Source: VRUE01 sp040879985
GTDB lineage: Bacteria > Actinomycetota > Thermoleophilia > Solirubrobacterales > 70-9
Assembly (NCBI GenBank): GCA_040879985.1
Contig: JBBDJH010000007.1
Span: forward strand, 1 to 64,000
Direction of reading: 5' to 3'
DNA: 64,000 bases
A program made the translations under genes and the position numbers. Positions 42,298 to 51,184 of the stretch are shown here, one piece after another. Under the pieces are notes generated by a model. It saw only the letters and a list, made by a program, of their open reading frames with translations. It did not search any database and was not told the origin of the DNA. Every line of letters begins with the position of its first letter. The stretch's first letter is position 1.

Positions 42298-44145
42298 ATG
42301 ACGATCACGCTGGAGAGGGCGATCATGCTGTGCCTCTGGGGGGCGGCCGCCCTGGCCTGCCTGCTCGGCGCCGCCGCGCCGCCGTCGGTCGAGAGCCATG
42401 CCACGACCGGCCAGCAGCTGCTCGACCTCGTTCGCGTCGGCTGCACGACCGCACTCGTCGCCACCCTGCTGCTCGGGCCGGGCATTCTCTGGCGGCACCT
42501 GAGCCGGCAGCGGATCCGGCTGGCCTTCCTGCCGCTGCCCGGCTTCATCCTGCTGATCGCGACCGGCGCCCTGGCCTGGCTGCTGGCCGGCAGCGCCGAG
42601 CCGCGGCTTGTCTGCTTCGCCGTGATCGCGCCGGTGCTCGGCCTGCTGTTCGGCGGCTTGATCAGCGCCGGGCCGGAAGACCTGCTCGCGCCCGAGGAGC
42701 GCTGGGCGCTGACGATCGTCTCGCTGGCGCTCGGCCTGGCCGTCGCCCGCTCGCTCTGGTCGCTGGGGCCGATCGGGGAGCTCTACGAAGGGACGATCTC
42801 GCGCACCCTCGTCCCCGAGGGCCGCCCCGACAGCCGCACCCCCTTCCTCGTCGCCGAGCTGGTCGCCAACGGCGAAGCGCCCTATGGCCCCGAGGGGGGC
42901 CTGCTCTTCGCCCCCTACAACTTCTCCAGCCGCGGGCCGTTCCCCGGCATGGCCAGCGCCCCGATCGTCCTGGTCAGCGGCGCCAGCCCGCCGCTCGGCG
43001 CGCCGGAGTCCCCCTGGCAGCCCTTCGACGGGCAGGGCTTCATGGCCTTCCGGATCGCGATGATCGCCTTCAGCTGCATGCTCCTGCTCTCGCTCTGGGA
43101 GCTGGTCAGGCGGCTCGCCGGCACCGCGGCCGCGCGCTTCGCGCTGCTGCTCGGCGCCACCACGCCGTTCCTCTTCGCCGACCTCTGGTTCACCTGGCCG
43201 AAACTGCTCGGCGCCTACTTCGTCCTGCTCGCCGGGCTGTACGTGATCGAACGGCGCAGCTTCCGCGCCGGGCTGCTCGTCGGCCTCGGCTACTTCATGC
43301 ACCCCAGCGCGCTGATCGGGCTCGCCGGCCTCGGCCCGATCTCGGCCTGGCCGATCAGGGGCGCGCGGCTGCTGCGCCCCCGCATCGTCGCCCCCCTGCT
43401 GCTGCTCGCCGGAGTCGCCGTCGGCGTCGAGGCGTGGCGGCTCTTCAACGGGCCGTACCTGATGCAGAGCGGCTTCCTCGACTACGTCAGCCAGGCCTAC
43501 CCGCACTACGAGCCGACCCTGTCGCAGTGGCTCGCGTTCCGGTTCAACTCGCTCGGCAACACCCTGGTGCCGCTCTTCCTGCCCGTCTTCCACTCCGACA
43601 GCGTCTCGATCAACGAGCTCTTCGGCCACTCGCCCGCCGTCGTCCACTTCTTCTTCCAGCCCTGGACCGGCGTGCCGTTCGGCCTCGGCATCCTCTTCTT
43701 CCCGTTGCTGCTGCTCAGCCTCTGGCGCGCCGGCCGGCGCTGGCCCTGGCCGGTCGCGGCGACGGTCGTCTTCCCGCTGCTCTTCTTCGTCGTCTACTGG
43801 GGCGCCTCGATCACCGGCGTCCTGCGCGAGGGGATGCAGGCCTGGGTCTTCGTCCTGATCGCCGTCGTCGCCGTGCAGCAGGCCGCGGCCGGCTTTCCCT
43901 GGCTGCGCTCGAAGCCGGTCCGCGCGATCCTCGCCCTGCGCGGCGTCGAGGTCCTCGCGGTGGCCGTCGGGGCGACGCTGGGGACCCACCACTTCCGCCC
44001 GGTGAGCGGCCAGTTTACGCTCAACGACTGCGTCGCCTTCCTGCTCATCCTGGTCTTCTCCGGTCTACTGATCCGGGCGGTGTGGCGGGGCACGGAGCCA
44101 CCGGCCGCGGACGCCGCCGGCCAGGCCGACCCAGCCGGCAGTTAG
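42298..44145 (+). CDS. Multi-pass membrane protein, paralogue of 57438-59174
   Basis: A 615-aa protein with about a dozen hydrophobic segments. A large extracytoplasmic-type loop near 180-250 contains RPDSRTPFLVAELVANGEAP. The segment DLWFTWPKLLGAYFVLLAGL and the GYFMHPSALIG block recur in the protein at 57438-59174, so both belong to one family. A GT-C-like role in glycan assembly is plausible, but no catalytic motif is proved. ATG 42298. Confidence 0.65.
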   Translation: MTITLERAIMLCLWGAAALACLLGAAAPPSVESHATTGQQLLDLVRVGCTTALVATLLLGPGILWRHLSRQRIRLAFLPLPGFILLIATGALAWLLAGSAEPRLVCFAVIAPVLGLLFGGLISAGPEDLLAPEERWALTIVSLALGLAVARSLWSLGPIGELYEGTISRTLVPEGRPDSRTPFLVAELVANGEAPYGPEGGLLFAPYNFSSRGPFPGMASAPIVLVSGASPPLGAPESPWQPFDGQGFMAFRIAMIAFSCMLLLSLWELVRRLAGTAAARFALLLGATTPFLFADLWFTWPKLLGAYFVLLAGLYVIERRSFRAGLLVGLGYFMHPSALIGLAGLGPISAWPIRGARLLRPRIVAPLLLLAGVAVGVEAWRLFNGPYLMQSGFLDYVSQAYPHYEPTLSQWLAFRFNSLGNTLVPLFLPVFHSDSVSINELFGHSPAVVHFFFQPWTGVPFGLGILFFPLLLLSLWRAGRRWPWPVAATVVFPLLFFVVYWGASITGVLREGMQAWVFVLIAVVAVQQAAAGFPWLRSKPVRAILALRGVEVLAVAVGATLGTHHFRPVSGQFTLNDCVAFLLILVFSGLLIRAVWRGTEPPAADAAGQADPAGS

Positions 44146-45662
44146 CCGCGCCGCCGCGGCCGCAGGAGTGCCCCGATGCGCCGCAGCGGCGCCGTCATCC
44201 GCCAGGAGCGCGACGCTGTGATCTCGTCCAGCAGCAGCTGCGCGGCGCCCTCGCCGGGTTGCCCGCCGGGGGCCGGCGGGGGAGGGGACTCCTCGTCGGT
44301 TTCCAGCGCCGAGAGCCGGGCCAGCAGTTCCGCCGGTTCGGCGGAGCGCTGTCGCAGGCGGGTCGCGAGCTCGTCGATGCGGCCGCCCAGCCCGGCGCCG
44401 AGGCCGCCGCCCAGGTCGGCGAGCAGCTCGGCCTCGGCGTCGGCGCGGCGCTCCCGCATCCAGCTCGCCCGCAGGGCCAGGTTGAAGCGCAGGGCGGCGC
44501 GGCCCTCGCCCAGCACCGCCGCGGCGATCTGCCGGGCGCATTCCCCCGGGTCCATGCTCGAGCGCAGGGCGAAGCTCGGGGGCAGATCGAAGGCTTCGGC
44601 GAGCCCGGCCGCCTTCTGCTCGTAGTAGGCGTTGTCGCCGAGCAGAATCGCGGGGACGCCCAGCAGCAGCGAGGTCAGGGCGACATGGTAGGAGCAGCTG
44701 ATCGTCAGCTCCGCCGCGCCGATCGCGGTCAGCGCGGGGGCGAGGCCGGTCGGCAGCAGGACGCGGGGCGCCGCCAGCTCGACCCCCCGCGCCGCGCAGG
44801 CCGCGGCAAGTCGATCGAGCGCCTCCCGCTCGTTGACACGGCGGTCGTCATAGGCGACCAGCGGTTGCACGAGGACCGGCCGTCCGGCGCCGCGGCCGAG
44901 CTCACCGGCCAGGCCGGCGTGGAACTCGGCGATCGCCTGCGGTCGCTCGCTCACCCAGGGATGCTCGGCGATGTGGAGGTTGAGGCGGAGCCTTTCGTCG
45001 GCGTCTGTGGTGGGGGCGTCCGGCCGCAGCTTGCGCAGGGCGCCGACCGCATCGTCGGCGGTCTCGACCACCCGACCGGCCGCGCCGAGCGCGGCGAGCG
45101 CTTCGGCGGAGCGGCGATCGCGGGCGCCGAGCAGCTCGAAGCGGCGCAGCCGCTCCGCGTCGGCCTCGTCGAGGTCGCCGATCCAGCCGGGATCGACCTG
45201 AAGGCCCGAGGAGAGGCGGCGGATCGTCGTCACCTCGGCCTCGCCGAGCAGTGCTTCCGCGTCGCGGAGCATCGCCAGCCTCCTCTCGCCCCAGGACGGG
45301 TTGAGATAGCCGCCGCCGTACAGGTACAGGGCGGCGAAAGGCAGCCCGGCCGGCGCCGGCAGCGGCAGCAGCTCGTCCTCGTGGTCCCCGTCGGAGGCGA
45401 TGAAGATGGCGTGGGGGAAGCGCTGGAGGAAGCTGTCGGCGAGGTCGCGGTGATCGGCGATGCGGGAGCGCTCGAGGACGGGCAGCGGCAGCAGGCCCGG
45501 CTCGAGCCGCCCGAGCAGGGCGAGCGCCGCGTCGAGCTGGAGCAGGTCGCCGAAGTTGCCGGAGCCGTCGTAGCCGCCGATCAGGAACGCGACCGAGTGC
45601 GCGCGGCCGACTGCGTCGATCGTCTGCGGGGAGGCGAAGAAGGCCGGCCGGGTCGGGATCAC
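44142..45662 (-). CDS. Polysaccharide pyruvyl transferase-like protein
   Basis: A 506-aa protein. AHSVAFLIGGYDGSGNFGDLLQLDAALALL opens the GT-B-like fold typical of CsaB/WcaK pyruvyl transferases. ALYLYGGGYLNPSWGERR and ISCSYHVALTSLLLGVPAILLGDNAYYEQK provide the acceptor and donor loops. The C-terminal ~80 residues are coiled and basic. It starts with GTG overlapping the upstream stop (GTGA). It would add ketal-pyruvate to a surface glycan. Confidence 0.8.
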   Translation of the reverse strand: MIPTRPAFFASPQTIDAVGRAHSVAFLIGGYDGSGNFGDLLQLDAALALLGRLEPGLLPLPVLERSRIADHRDLADSFLQRFPHAIFIASDGDHEDELLPLPAPAGLPFAALYLYGGGYLNPSWGERRLAMLRDAEALLGEAEVTTIRRLSSGLQVDPGWIGDLDEADAERLRRFELLGARDRRSAEALAALGAAGRVVETADDAVGALRKLRPDAPTTDADERLRLNLHIAEHPWVSERPQAIAEFHAGLAGELGRGAGRPVLVQPLVAYDDRRVNEREALDRLAAACAARGVELAAPRVLLPTGLAPALTAIGAAELTISCSYHVALTSLLLGVPAILLGDNAYYEQKAAGLAEAFDLPPSFALRSSMDPGECARQIAAAVLGEGRAALRFNLALRASWMRERRADAEAELLADLGGGLGAGLGGRIDELATRLRQRSAEPAELLARLSALETDEESPPPPAPGGQPGEGAAQLLLDEITASRSWRMTAPLRRIGALLRPRRRG

Positions 45663-48178
45663 GCCGCCGACTCCCCCGCTGGCGCGACCTCGCCGGTTGC
45701 GACGCTCGACGGCACGGTCGTCTCGCCGAGGTTGACGTGGCGGTGTTCGAAGTAATCGGCGTGGGACCCGGGACGGACCAGCGGCAGGTCCGTGCGCAAG
45801 CCGGACCTCAGGCGCGACACGGCCGACCCGAGCACGAGCTCGGAGAGCGGTTGCGGCGGGCGGGAGCGTCCCGCCTGCACGTCGACCTTCGCCTCGACCT
45901 CCAGGGAGACCCCCGTCGTCACCAGCGTTGCCAGGGTGCGCGAGCGCAGCGCCAGGGCGGCGACCGGAGGCGGCGCCTCCGCCCGCCCGCGCGAGAGGCG
46001 CAGCAGGGGCGGCGCCTGGACCAGACGCAGCCCGACGATCGCCTCCTCGCGAACCGCGAGTTGAAGCTGCATCAGCACCTCGGCCAGCCGGTCCCTTGCT
46101 TCGAGCCACTCGATCGTCGCCGCCGTGGTCAGGACCGCGATCGCGGGCACGTGCGCCTCGACCGGCGCCACGCCGGCGCCGCGTCGCCGCGGTCGCAGGA
46201 AACCCTCGAGCGGCATCCGCTGCGGCTCGAGATCGCAGGCGGCGGTGAGCAGCACGTCGCCCGCGTCGCAGCGGATCAGGCCGAAGCGCGGCGCCTCGGC
46301 GTGCTCGCGCCGGGCCAGGGCCTCGGCGCGGTAGGCGGCGGGGTGGCGCCGGCGCAGGCCCGCTTCCAGCTGCTCCGACTGGGCCTGCGCGCCGGCGAGC
46401 ATCGAGCCGGGTCGCCGCCGGTAGCGGAAGCCGCAGCGCCCGGCGGGGATGCCGCGGAACCCGGCCAGGCCGGCGTGCAGGAAAAACTCCCAGTCCTCGT
46501 AGCCCTTGGTCATCGACTCGTCGAACTCGATGCCGGCCCCGAAGACCGACCGTCTGATCAGGCTGCCGGCGTCGGACTGGTTGTCGAACAGCTGCCGGTA
46601 GGTGAGGAAGGGAGCGGGCATCGCCCACTCGCCGTCTTCGCCGCCGAAGAACTCGAGCGCCGGCGAGGCCCAGGCGGCCTCTGGGTGCTCGTCCAGCGCC
46701 CGGCGCAGATTCGCCAGGGTATGCGCGGAGAGCATGTTGTCGGCGTCGAGCGGGAAGACCGTCTCCAAATGGGGCCAGCGCGCGAAGGCGCGGCGGATGC
46801 CGGCGTTGCGGGCCGCCGAGAGGCCGCTGTTGGGTTGGTGCAGGTAGGCGACGCGGTCGGGGTGCGCATCGCGCAGCGCTTGCCCGATCCGGTCGGTCTC
46901 CGGGTCGGGGCAGCCGTCGTTGACGATGACCACGCCGACTCCGCTGTCGATCTGCTGGGCGAGCGCCGAATCGACGGCGGCGGCGAGATAGCGGGCCTGG
47001 TTCCAGGCCGGCACGATCACGGCGATGCGGATCGTCGGCCGCGGCCCCGCCGTGCGCCGGTAACGGTAGCTGGGCGCGAGCCCGAAATGGCGCCTGCCCC
47101 GCGAGACGCGGACTTCGACGACCTCCTCGAGGTCGGGCCGGCCGGCCGCCCGAACGGCGTCGAGCACGTCTTCCCAGAGCCTCAGCGTGACCGGATGGTC
47201 GATCTCGAACCCCCTGACCGGCTCGAGCTCGAGCTCGCTCGGGAAGGTGGCGATCCGGTCGCGTACCCCGAGCGCCTCGAGGGTGATCATCGTCAGCAGG
47301 CACTTGCGACAGCGGCCGCAGTTGTAGGCGCCGTCACGGTTCTCCCAGCAGACCCGCAGCGTCTGCTGGACCTGGGGATGGGAGGCGATCCTCCGCGTCC
47401 GCTCGACCCGGTCGTAGAGGCCGCCGTCGTCGACGATCTCGAGCCCCTCGGTGCTCCAGAGCTGGTCGACGAGCAGGTTCGCCCCCATCGGCGCCTGGGT
47501 TTCGTAGTCGGAGTCGCCGGCGATCAGCACCCGCTCGAACAGCGGCTCGAGAAAGAGCGCGACGGCGATCTGCGCGGTGGCAAAGGAGGCGCCCCAATGC
47601 GCAAGCGGCTCGGAGAATTCCCGGATGTTGGTCTCGACCACGTGGAGGTCGAGGCCGAGCTCGGCAGCGGCGCGGCGGATCCGCGCTTCGACCTCGCCGG
47701 TGAGCTCCGCCTGGTGCTCCGCGGATGCCAGCAGGTCGAAGCCGCGGACGAAGATCAGGTCGGTTATCTCCGGGTGGTCGATCACCGTCGACCAGGAGTC
47801 GACGCCGCCGCTGAGGAAGGCGCCGACCCGGCCGTTCGTCACCTGGCTGCGCGGTGGGCCGGCCGGTGCGCTGACCTCGACTTCCTCCAGCGGCGGGTCG
47901 CCGAAGGTCCACCCGCGTGACCACGACCGCTGGATCGCCTGGAACTGGCGCTGGCTGCGCAGCAGTTTGGGGCTGAGCGGCTCGCCGAGGCTGAGTTTGC
48001 CGCCGAACCGCATCGCCGGCATCAGGCAGGCGGCGAGCGCGGCGTCCGCGCTTGGCATCGCGCCGGAGTCAGACCGCATCCAGACCGTGCTCTCGCCCCC
48101 GCCGATCCGCGCCTGAAAGGAGAGCTCGCCGGGCGCCCGCCGGATCTCCTCGATCGCGTGATTCCGGCTGGTCGCCAT
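45659..48178 (-). CDS. PP-loop ATPase fused to GT2 glycosyltransferase
   Basis: An 839-aa fusion. Residues ~115-310 form an N-type ATP-pyrophosphatase domain: PP-loop FLSGGVDSWS (SGG at 123-125) and a zinc-like cysteine cluster NCGRCRKC (C287, C290, C293). Residues ~384-640 are a GT2 domain (VIVPAWNQARYL, VIVNDGCPDPE, PLDADNMLS, YEDWEFFL). The remaining ~200 residues are unassigned. The PP-loop domain could adenylate and amidate or thiolate a sugar that the GT2 then transfers. This is inference. The start ATG 48178 is divergent from the epimerase gene. Confidence 0.75.
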   Translation of the reverse strand: MATSRNHAIEEIRRAPGELSFQARIGGGESTVWMRSDSGAMPSADAALAACLMPAMRFGGKLSLGEPLSPKLLRSQRQFQAIQRSWSRGWTFGDPPLEEVEVSAPAGPPRSQVTNGRVGAFLSGGVDSWSTVIDHPEITDLIFVRGFDLLASAEHQAELTGEVEARIRRAAAELGLDLHVVETNIREFSEPLAHWGASFATAQIAVALFLEPLFERVLIAGDSDYETQAPMGANLLVDQLWSTEGLEIVDDGGLYDRVERTRRIASHPQVQQTLRVCWENRDGAYNCGRCRKCLLTMITLEALGVRDRIATFPSELELEPVRGFEIDHPVTLRLWEDVLDAVRAAGRPDLEEVVEVRVSRGRRHFGLAPSYRYRRTAGPRPTIRIAVIVPAWNQARYLAAAVDSALAQQIDSGVGVVIVNDGCPDPETDRIGQALRDAHPDRVAYLHQPNSGLSAARNAGIRRAFARWPHLETVFPLDADNMLSAHTLANLRRALDEHPEAAWASPALEFFGGEDGEWAMPAPFLTYRQLFDNQSDAGSLIRRSVFGAGIEFDESMTKGYEDWEFFLHAGLAGFRGIPAGRCGFRYRRRPGSMLAGAQAQSEQLEAGLRRRHPAAYRAEALARREHAEAPRFGLIRCDAGDVLLTAACDLEPQRMPLEGFLRPRRRGAGVAPVEAHVPAIAVLTTAATIEWLEARDRLAEVLMQLQLAVREEAIVGLRLVQAPPLLRLSRGRAEAPPPVAALALRSRTLATLVTTGVSLEVEAKVDVQAGRSRPPQPLSELVLGSAVSRLRSGLRTDLPLVRPGSHADYFEHRHVNLGETTVPSSVATGEVAPAGESAA

Positions 48179-48241
48179 CGGCGGGGATGATCTCAGGTCT
48201 GCGTCAGACCGCGCCTTGCCTGTTGATACGGTCGCCGCCCC

Positions 48242-49339
48242 TTGACCCGCCTGCTGATCACCGGTGGGGCCGGCTTCGTCGGCTCCAACCTCGCCGTCTC
48301 GCTCGCCGCCCGCCACCCGGAGTGGCAGGTGCTGGTGCTCGACAACCTTTACCGGCGCGGCTCCGAGCTCAACCTGCCGCGCCTCGAGGGGGCCGGGGTC
48401 GAGTTCGTCAAGGGCGACGTGCGCGAGCCCGAGGATCTTCGGCGGCTGCCCGAGATCTCGGCCCTGATCGAGTGCTCGGCCGAGCCCTCGGTGATGAGCG
48501 GCGTCGACGGCGACACCTCCTACCTCGTCCACACCAACCTGACCGGCGCCTACAACTGCCTCGAGCTGGCCCGCCGCGACGCCGCCTTCTTCGTCTTCCT
48601 CTCGACCAGCCGCGTCTACCCGGTCGAGCCCCAGGTCGGGCTGAAGCTGGAGGAGGGGCCGACCCGCTTCGAGCTCGCCGACGAGCAGCCGGTTCCCGGC
48701 GCCTCCGCCGCCGGGATCTCCGAGGACTTCCCGCTCAGCGGCGCCCGCACCCTCTACGGCACCACCAAGCTGGCCGCCGAGCTGCTGATCGAGGAGTACC
48801 GGGCGGCATTCGGCCTGCCGGCGGTCGTCGACCGCTGCGGCGTGATCGCCGGCCCCTGGCAGATGGGAAAGGTCGACCAGGGGGTATTCACCCACTGGAT
48901 GCTCGCCCACCGGTTCGAAAACCCGCTCAAGTACATCGGCTTCGGCGGCGAGGGCAAGCAGGTGCGCGACCTGCTCCACGTCGAGGACCTCGTCGACCTG
49001 GTCGAGCGCCAGCTGCTCGACCGCGAGCGCTGGGACGGGCGCGTCGTCAACGTCGGCGGCGGCCGCGAGTGCAGCCTCTCGCTGCGCGAGACGACCGAGA
49101 TCTGCCGTGAGCTGAGCGGCAACGAGGTGCCGATCGACCCGGTCGAGGCGACGCGCGCGGGCGACGTTCCCATATACCTTTCCGACTGCACGAGGCTGTT
49201 CGGCATGGACGGGTGGCGGCCGCAACGCAGCGCCAGGCAGGTCCTCGCCGACATCAACGACTGGATCGCCGCCGACCCGGAGCGGATCGCGGCGGCCCTC
49301 GACATCGAGCCCCCGGCCGGGGGAAGGGAGCGGAGCTGA
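48242..49339 (+). CDS. NAD-dependent sugar epimerase/dehydratase (extended SDR)
   Basis: A 365-aa protein from TTG 48242. NAD-binding GGAGFVGS (8-15) and catalytic LSTSRVYPV / LYGTTK (Tyr and Lys present). GPWQMGKVDQGVFTHWML and VRDLLHVEDLVDLV resemble CDP-paratose 2-epimerase-type enzymes. It is first of a three-gene plus-strand operon with a paralogue and a GT2. Confidence 0.83.
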   Translation: MTRLLITGGAGFVGSNLAVSLAARHPEWQVLVLDNLYRRGSELNLPRLEGAGVEFVKGDVREPEDLRRLPEISALIECSAEPSVMSGVDGDTSYLVHTNLTGAYNCLELARRDAAFFVFLSTSRVYPVEPQVGLKLEEGPTRFELADEQPVPGASAAGISEDFPLSGARTLYGTTKLAAELLIEEYRAAFGLPAVVDRCGVIAGPWQMGKVDQGVFTHWMLAHRFENPLKYIGFGGEGKQVRDLLHVEDLVDLVERQLLDRERWDGRVVNVGGGRECSLSLRETTEICRELSGNEVPIDPVEATRAGDVPIYLSDCTRLFGMDGWRPQRSARQVLADINDWIAADPERIAAALDIEPPAGGRERS

Positions 49340-49340
49340 A

Positions 49341-50414
49341 ATGGCGGTTGCGATCATCACCGGATCGGGAGGACTGATCGGCTCTGAGGCGGTCGGGCAC
49401 TTCGTCGAGCAGGGCTACGACGTGGTCGGGGTCGAGAACGACATGCGGGCCAGCTTCTTCGGCCCCGAGGCCTCGACCGCGCACGTCACCGAGCGGCTCG
49501 TCGGCGCCCACTCCGAGTTCCGCAGCGAGAACGCCGACATCCGCGACCGCGACGCGGTCGAGCGGATCTTCGCCGCCCACGGCAAGGCGATCGAGCTGGT
49601 CGTCCACACCGCCGCGCAGCCCTCGCACGACTGGGCGGCGAGCGACCCGCAGACCGACTTCGGCGTCAACGCCAACGGCACGCTCAACCTGCTCGAGGCG
49701 ACCCGCTCCCACTGCCCGGAGGCGACCTTCGTCTTCTGCTCGACCAACAAGGTCTACGGCGACACGCCCAACCGGCTGCCGCTCGAGGAGCTCGAGCTGC
49801 GCCTCGAGCTGCCCGAGTCGCACCGCTACCACGGCGGCATCGACAGCTCGATGTCGATCGACGCCTCGACCCACTCGCTGTTCGGCGTCTCCAAGGCCGC
49901 CGCCGACCTGCTCGTCCAGGAGTACGGCCGCTACTTCGGGATGCCGACGGTCTGCTTCCGCGGTGGTTGCCTGACCGGCCCCCAGCACGCCGGCGCCAAG
50001 CTGCACGGCTTCCTCGCCTACCTGATGAAGTGCACCGCGACCGGCACCCCCTACACCGTCTTCGGCTACGCCGGCAAGCAGGTGCGCGACAACATCCACA
50101 GCGCCGACCTGATCGCCGCCTTCGCCGCCTTCCACGCGGCGCCCCGTGCCGCCGCCGTCTACAACATCGGCGGCGGCCGGTTCAGCAACTGCTCGATGCT
50201 GGAGGCGATCGGGATCTGCGAGCGGATCGCCGGGCGCGAGCTGAGCTGGCAGATGGGCAAGGAGCCGCGGATCGGCGACCACCGCTGGTGGATCTCCGAC
50301 CTCGGCTCCTTCGAAGCCGACTACCCGGATTGGAAGCTGCGCTACGACGTCGAGGCGATCCTGCGCGAGATGTACGAGCAGAACGCCGAGCGCTGGGCGG
50401 CGACGCCGGCATGA
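49341..50414 (+). CDS. NAD-dependent epimerase-like protein with Tyr-to-Phe at the catalytic site
   Basis: A 357-aa extended SDR. GSGGLIGS binds NAD, FCSTNKVYGD carries the Ser/Thr, and HSLFGVSKAAADLL replaces the usual YxxxK by F-G-V-S-K. GPQHAGAKLHGFLAYLMKC and GKQVRDNIHSADLI are typical of the CDP-tyvelose-epimerase-like branch. The Phe may be normal for this subgroup, implying altered chemistry. It follows the first epimerase by 1 nt and overlaps the GT2 (ATGA). Confidence 0.8.
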   Translation: MAVAIITGSGGLIGSEAVGHFVEQGYDVVGVENDMRASFFGPEASTAHVTERLVGAHSEFRSENADIRDRDAVERIFAAHGKAIELVVHTAAQPSHDWAASDPQTDFGVNANGTLNLLEATRSHCPEATFVFCSTNKVYGDTPNRLPLEELELRLELPESHRYHGGIDSSMSIDASTHSLFGVSKAAADLLVQEYGRYFGMPTVCFRGGCLTGPQHAGAKLHGFLAYLMKCTATGTPYTVFGYAGKQVRDNIHSADLIAAFAAFHAAPRAAAVYNIGGGRFSNCSMLEAIGICERIAGRELSWQMGKEPRIGDHRWWISDLGSFEADYPDWKLRYDVEAILREMYEQNAERWAATPA

Positions 50415-51178
50415 AGCTCTCCGTCGTCATCCCGGCCCAGAACGAGGAGGGCTCGGTCGGCCAGACCGTCGAGGGGATCGTCGCCGCGCTGGAGCGCGAG
50501 CGGGTCGATTACGAGGTACTGGTCGTCGACGACGGCAGCGAGGACGGCACCGCTGCCGTCGTCGCCGCGATCGCCGAGCGCAACCCGCGCGTGCGCTGCC
50601 GCCCTTCGCACTACGAAAAGGGCTTCGGGATGGCGATCCGCGCCGGCCTCGACCTCTTCGAGGGCGACGCGGTGGTGATCGCGATGGCCGACGCCTCCGA
50701 CGACCCCGAGGACCTGATCCGCTACCACCGGCTGCTCGAGGACGGCTGGGACTGCGCCTTCGGCTCGCGCTTCGTCCCCGGCGCCCAGGTGCACGACTAT
50801 CCGCGCCTCAAGCTGTTCATCAACCGGCTCGCCAACCAGTTCATCCGCGTCCTCTTCCGCCACCGCTACAACGACACCACCAACGCCTTCAAGGGCTACC
50901 GGCGCGAGGTGATCGAGACGATCTCGCCGCTGCTCTCCAAGCACTTCAACCTGACCGTCGAGATGCCGCTCAAGGCGATCGTCAGGGGCCACAGCTACGA
51001 GGTGATCCCGACCTCGTGGACCAACCGGACCAGCGGCGTGCCGAAGCTGGCGATGAAGGAGATGGGCAGCCGCTACCTGTTCATCGTCCTCTACGTCTGG
51101 CTCGAGAGCACGCTCAGCCGCGGCGACTACCAGGTCTCCGAGCCGAGCCGCCGCCCGAGCGAGACGATCGACGGGTAG
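50411..51178 (+). CDS. GT2 family glycosyltransferase
   Basis: A 255-aa GT-A enzyme: VVIPAQNEEGSVGQTVEG, VVDDGSEDGTAAVV, AMADASDDPEDLIRY (DxD-like), FGSRFVPGA and NAFKGYRREVIETI. It resembles polyprenyl-phosphate sugar transferases. Third gene of the epimerase operon, so it probably uses the sugar made by the two SDRs. Confidence 0.85.
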   Translation: MKLSVVIPAQNEEGSVGQTVEGIVAALERERVDYEVLVVDDGSEDGTAAVVAAIAERNPRVRCRPSHYEKGFGMAIRAGLDLFEGDAVVIAMADASDDPEDLIRYHRLLEDGWDCAFGSRFVPGAQVHDYPRLKLFINRLANQFIRVLFRHRYNDTTNAFKGYRREVIETISPLLSKHFNLTVEMPLKAIVRGHSYEVIPTSWTNRTSGVPKLAMKEMGSRYLFIVLYVWLESTLSRGDYQVSEPSRRPSETIDG

Positions 51179-51184
51179 GGACTC

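Noticed and set aside
42222..47920. Long plus- and minus-strand frames overlapping the pyruvyl transferase and PP-loop-GT2 genes
   Set aside because: They contain no domain and are shadows of genes with good motifs and overlapping start/stop junctions.
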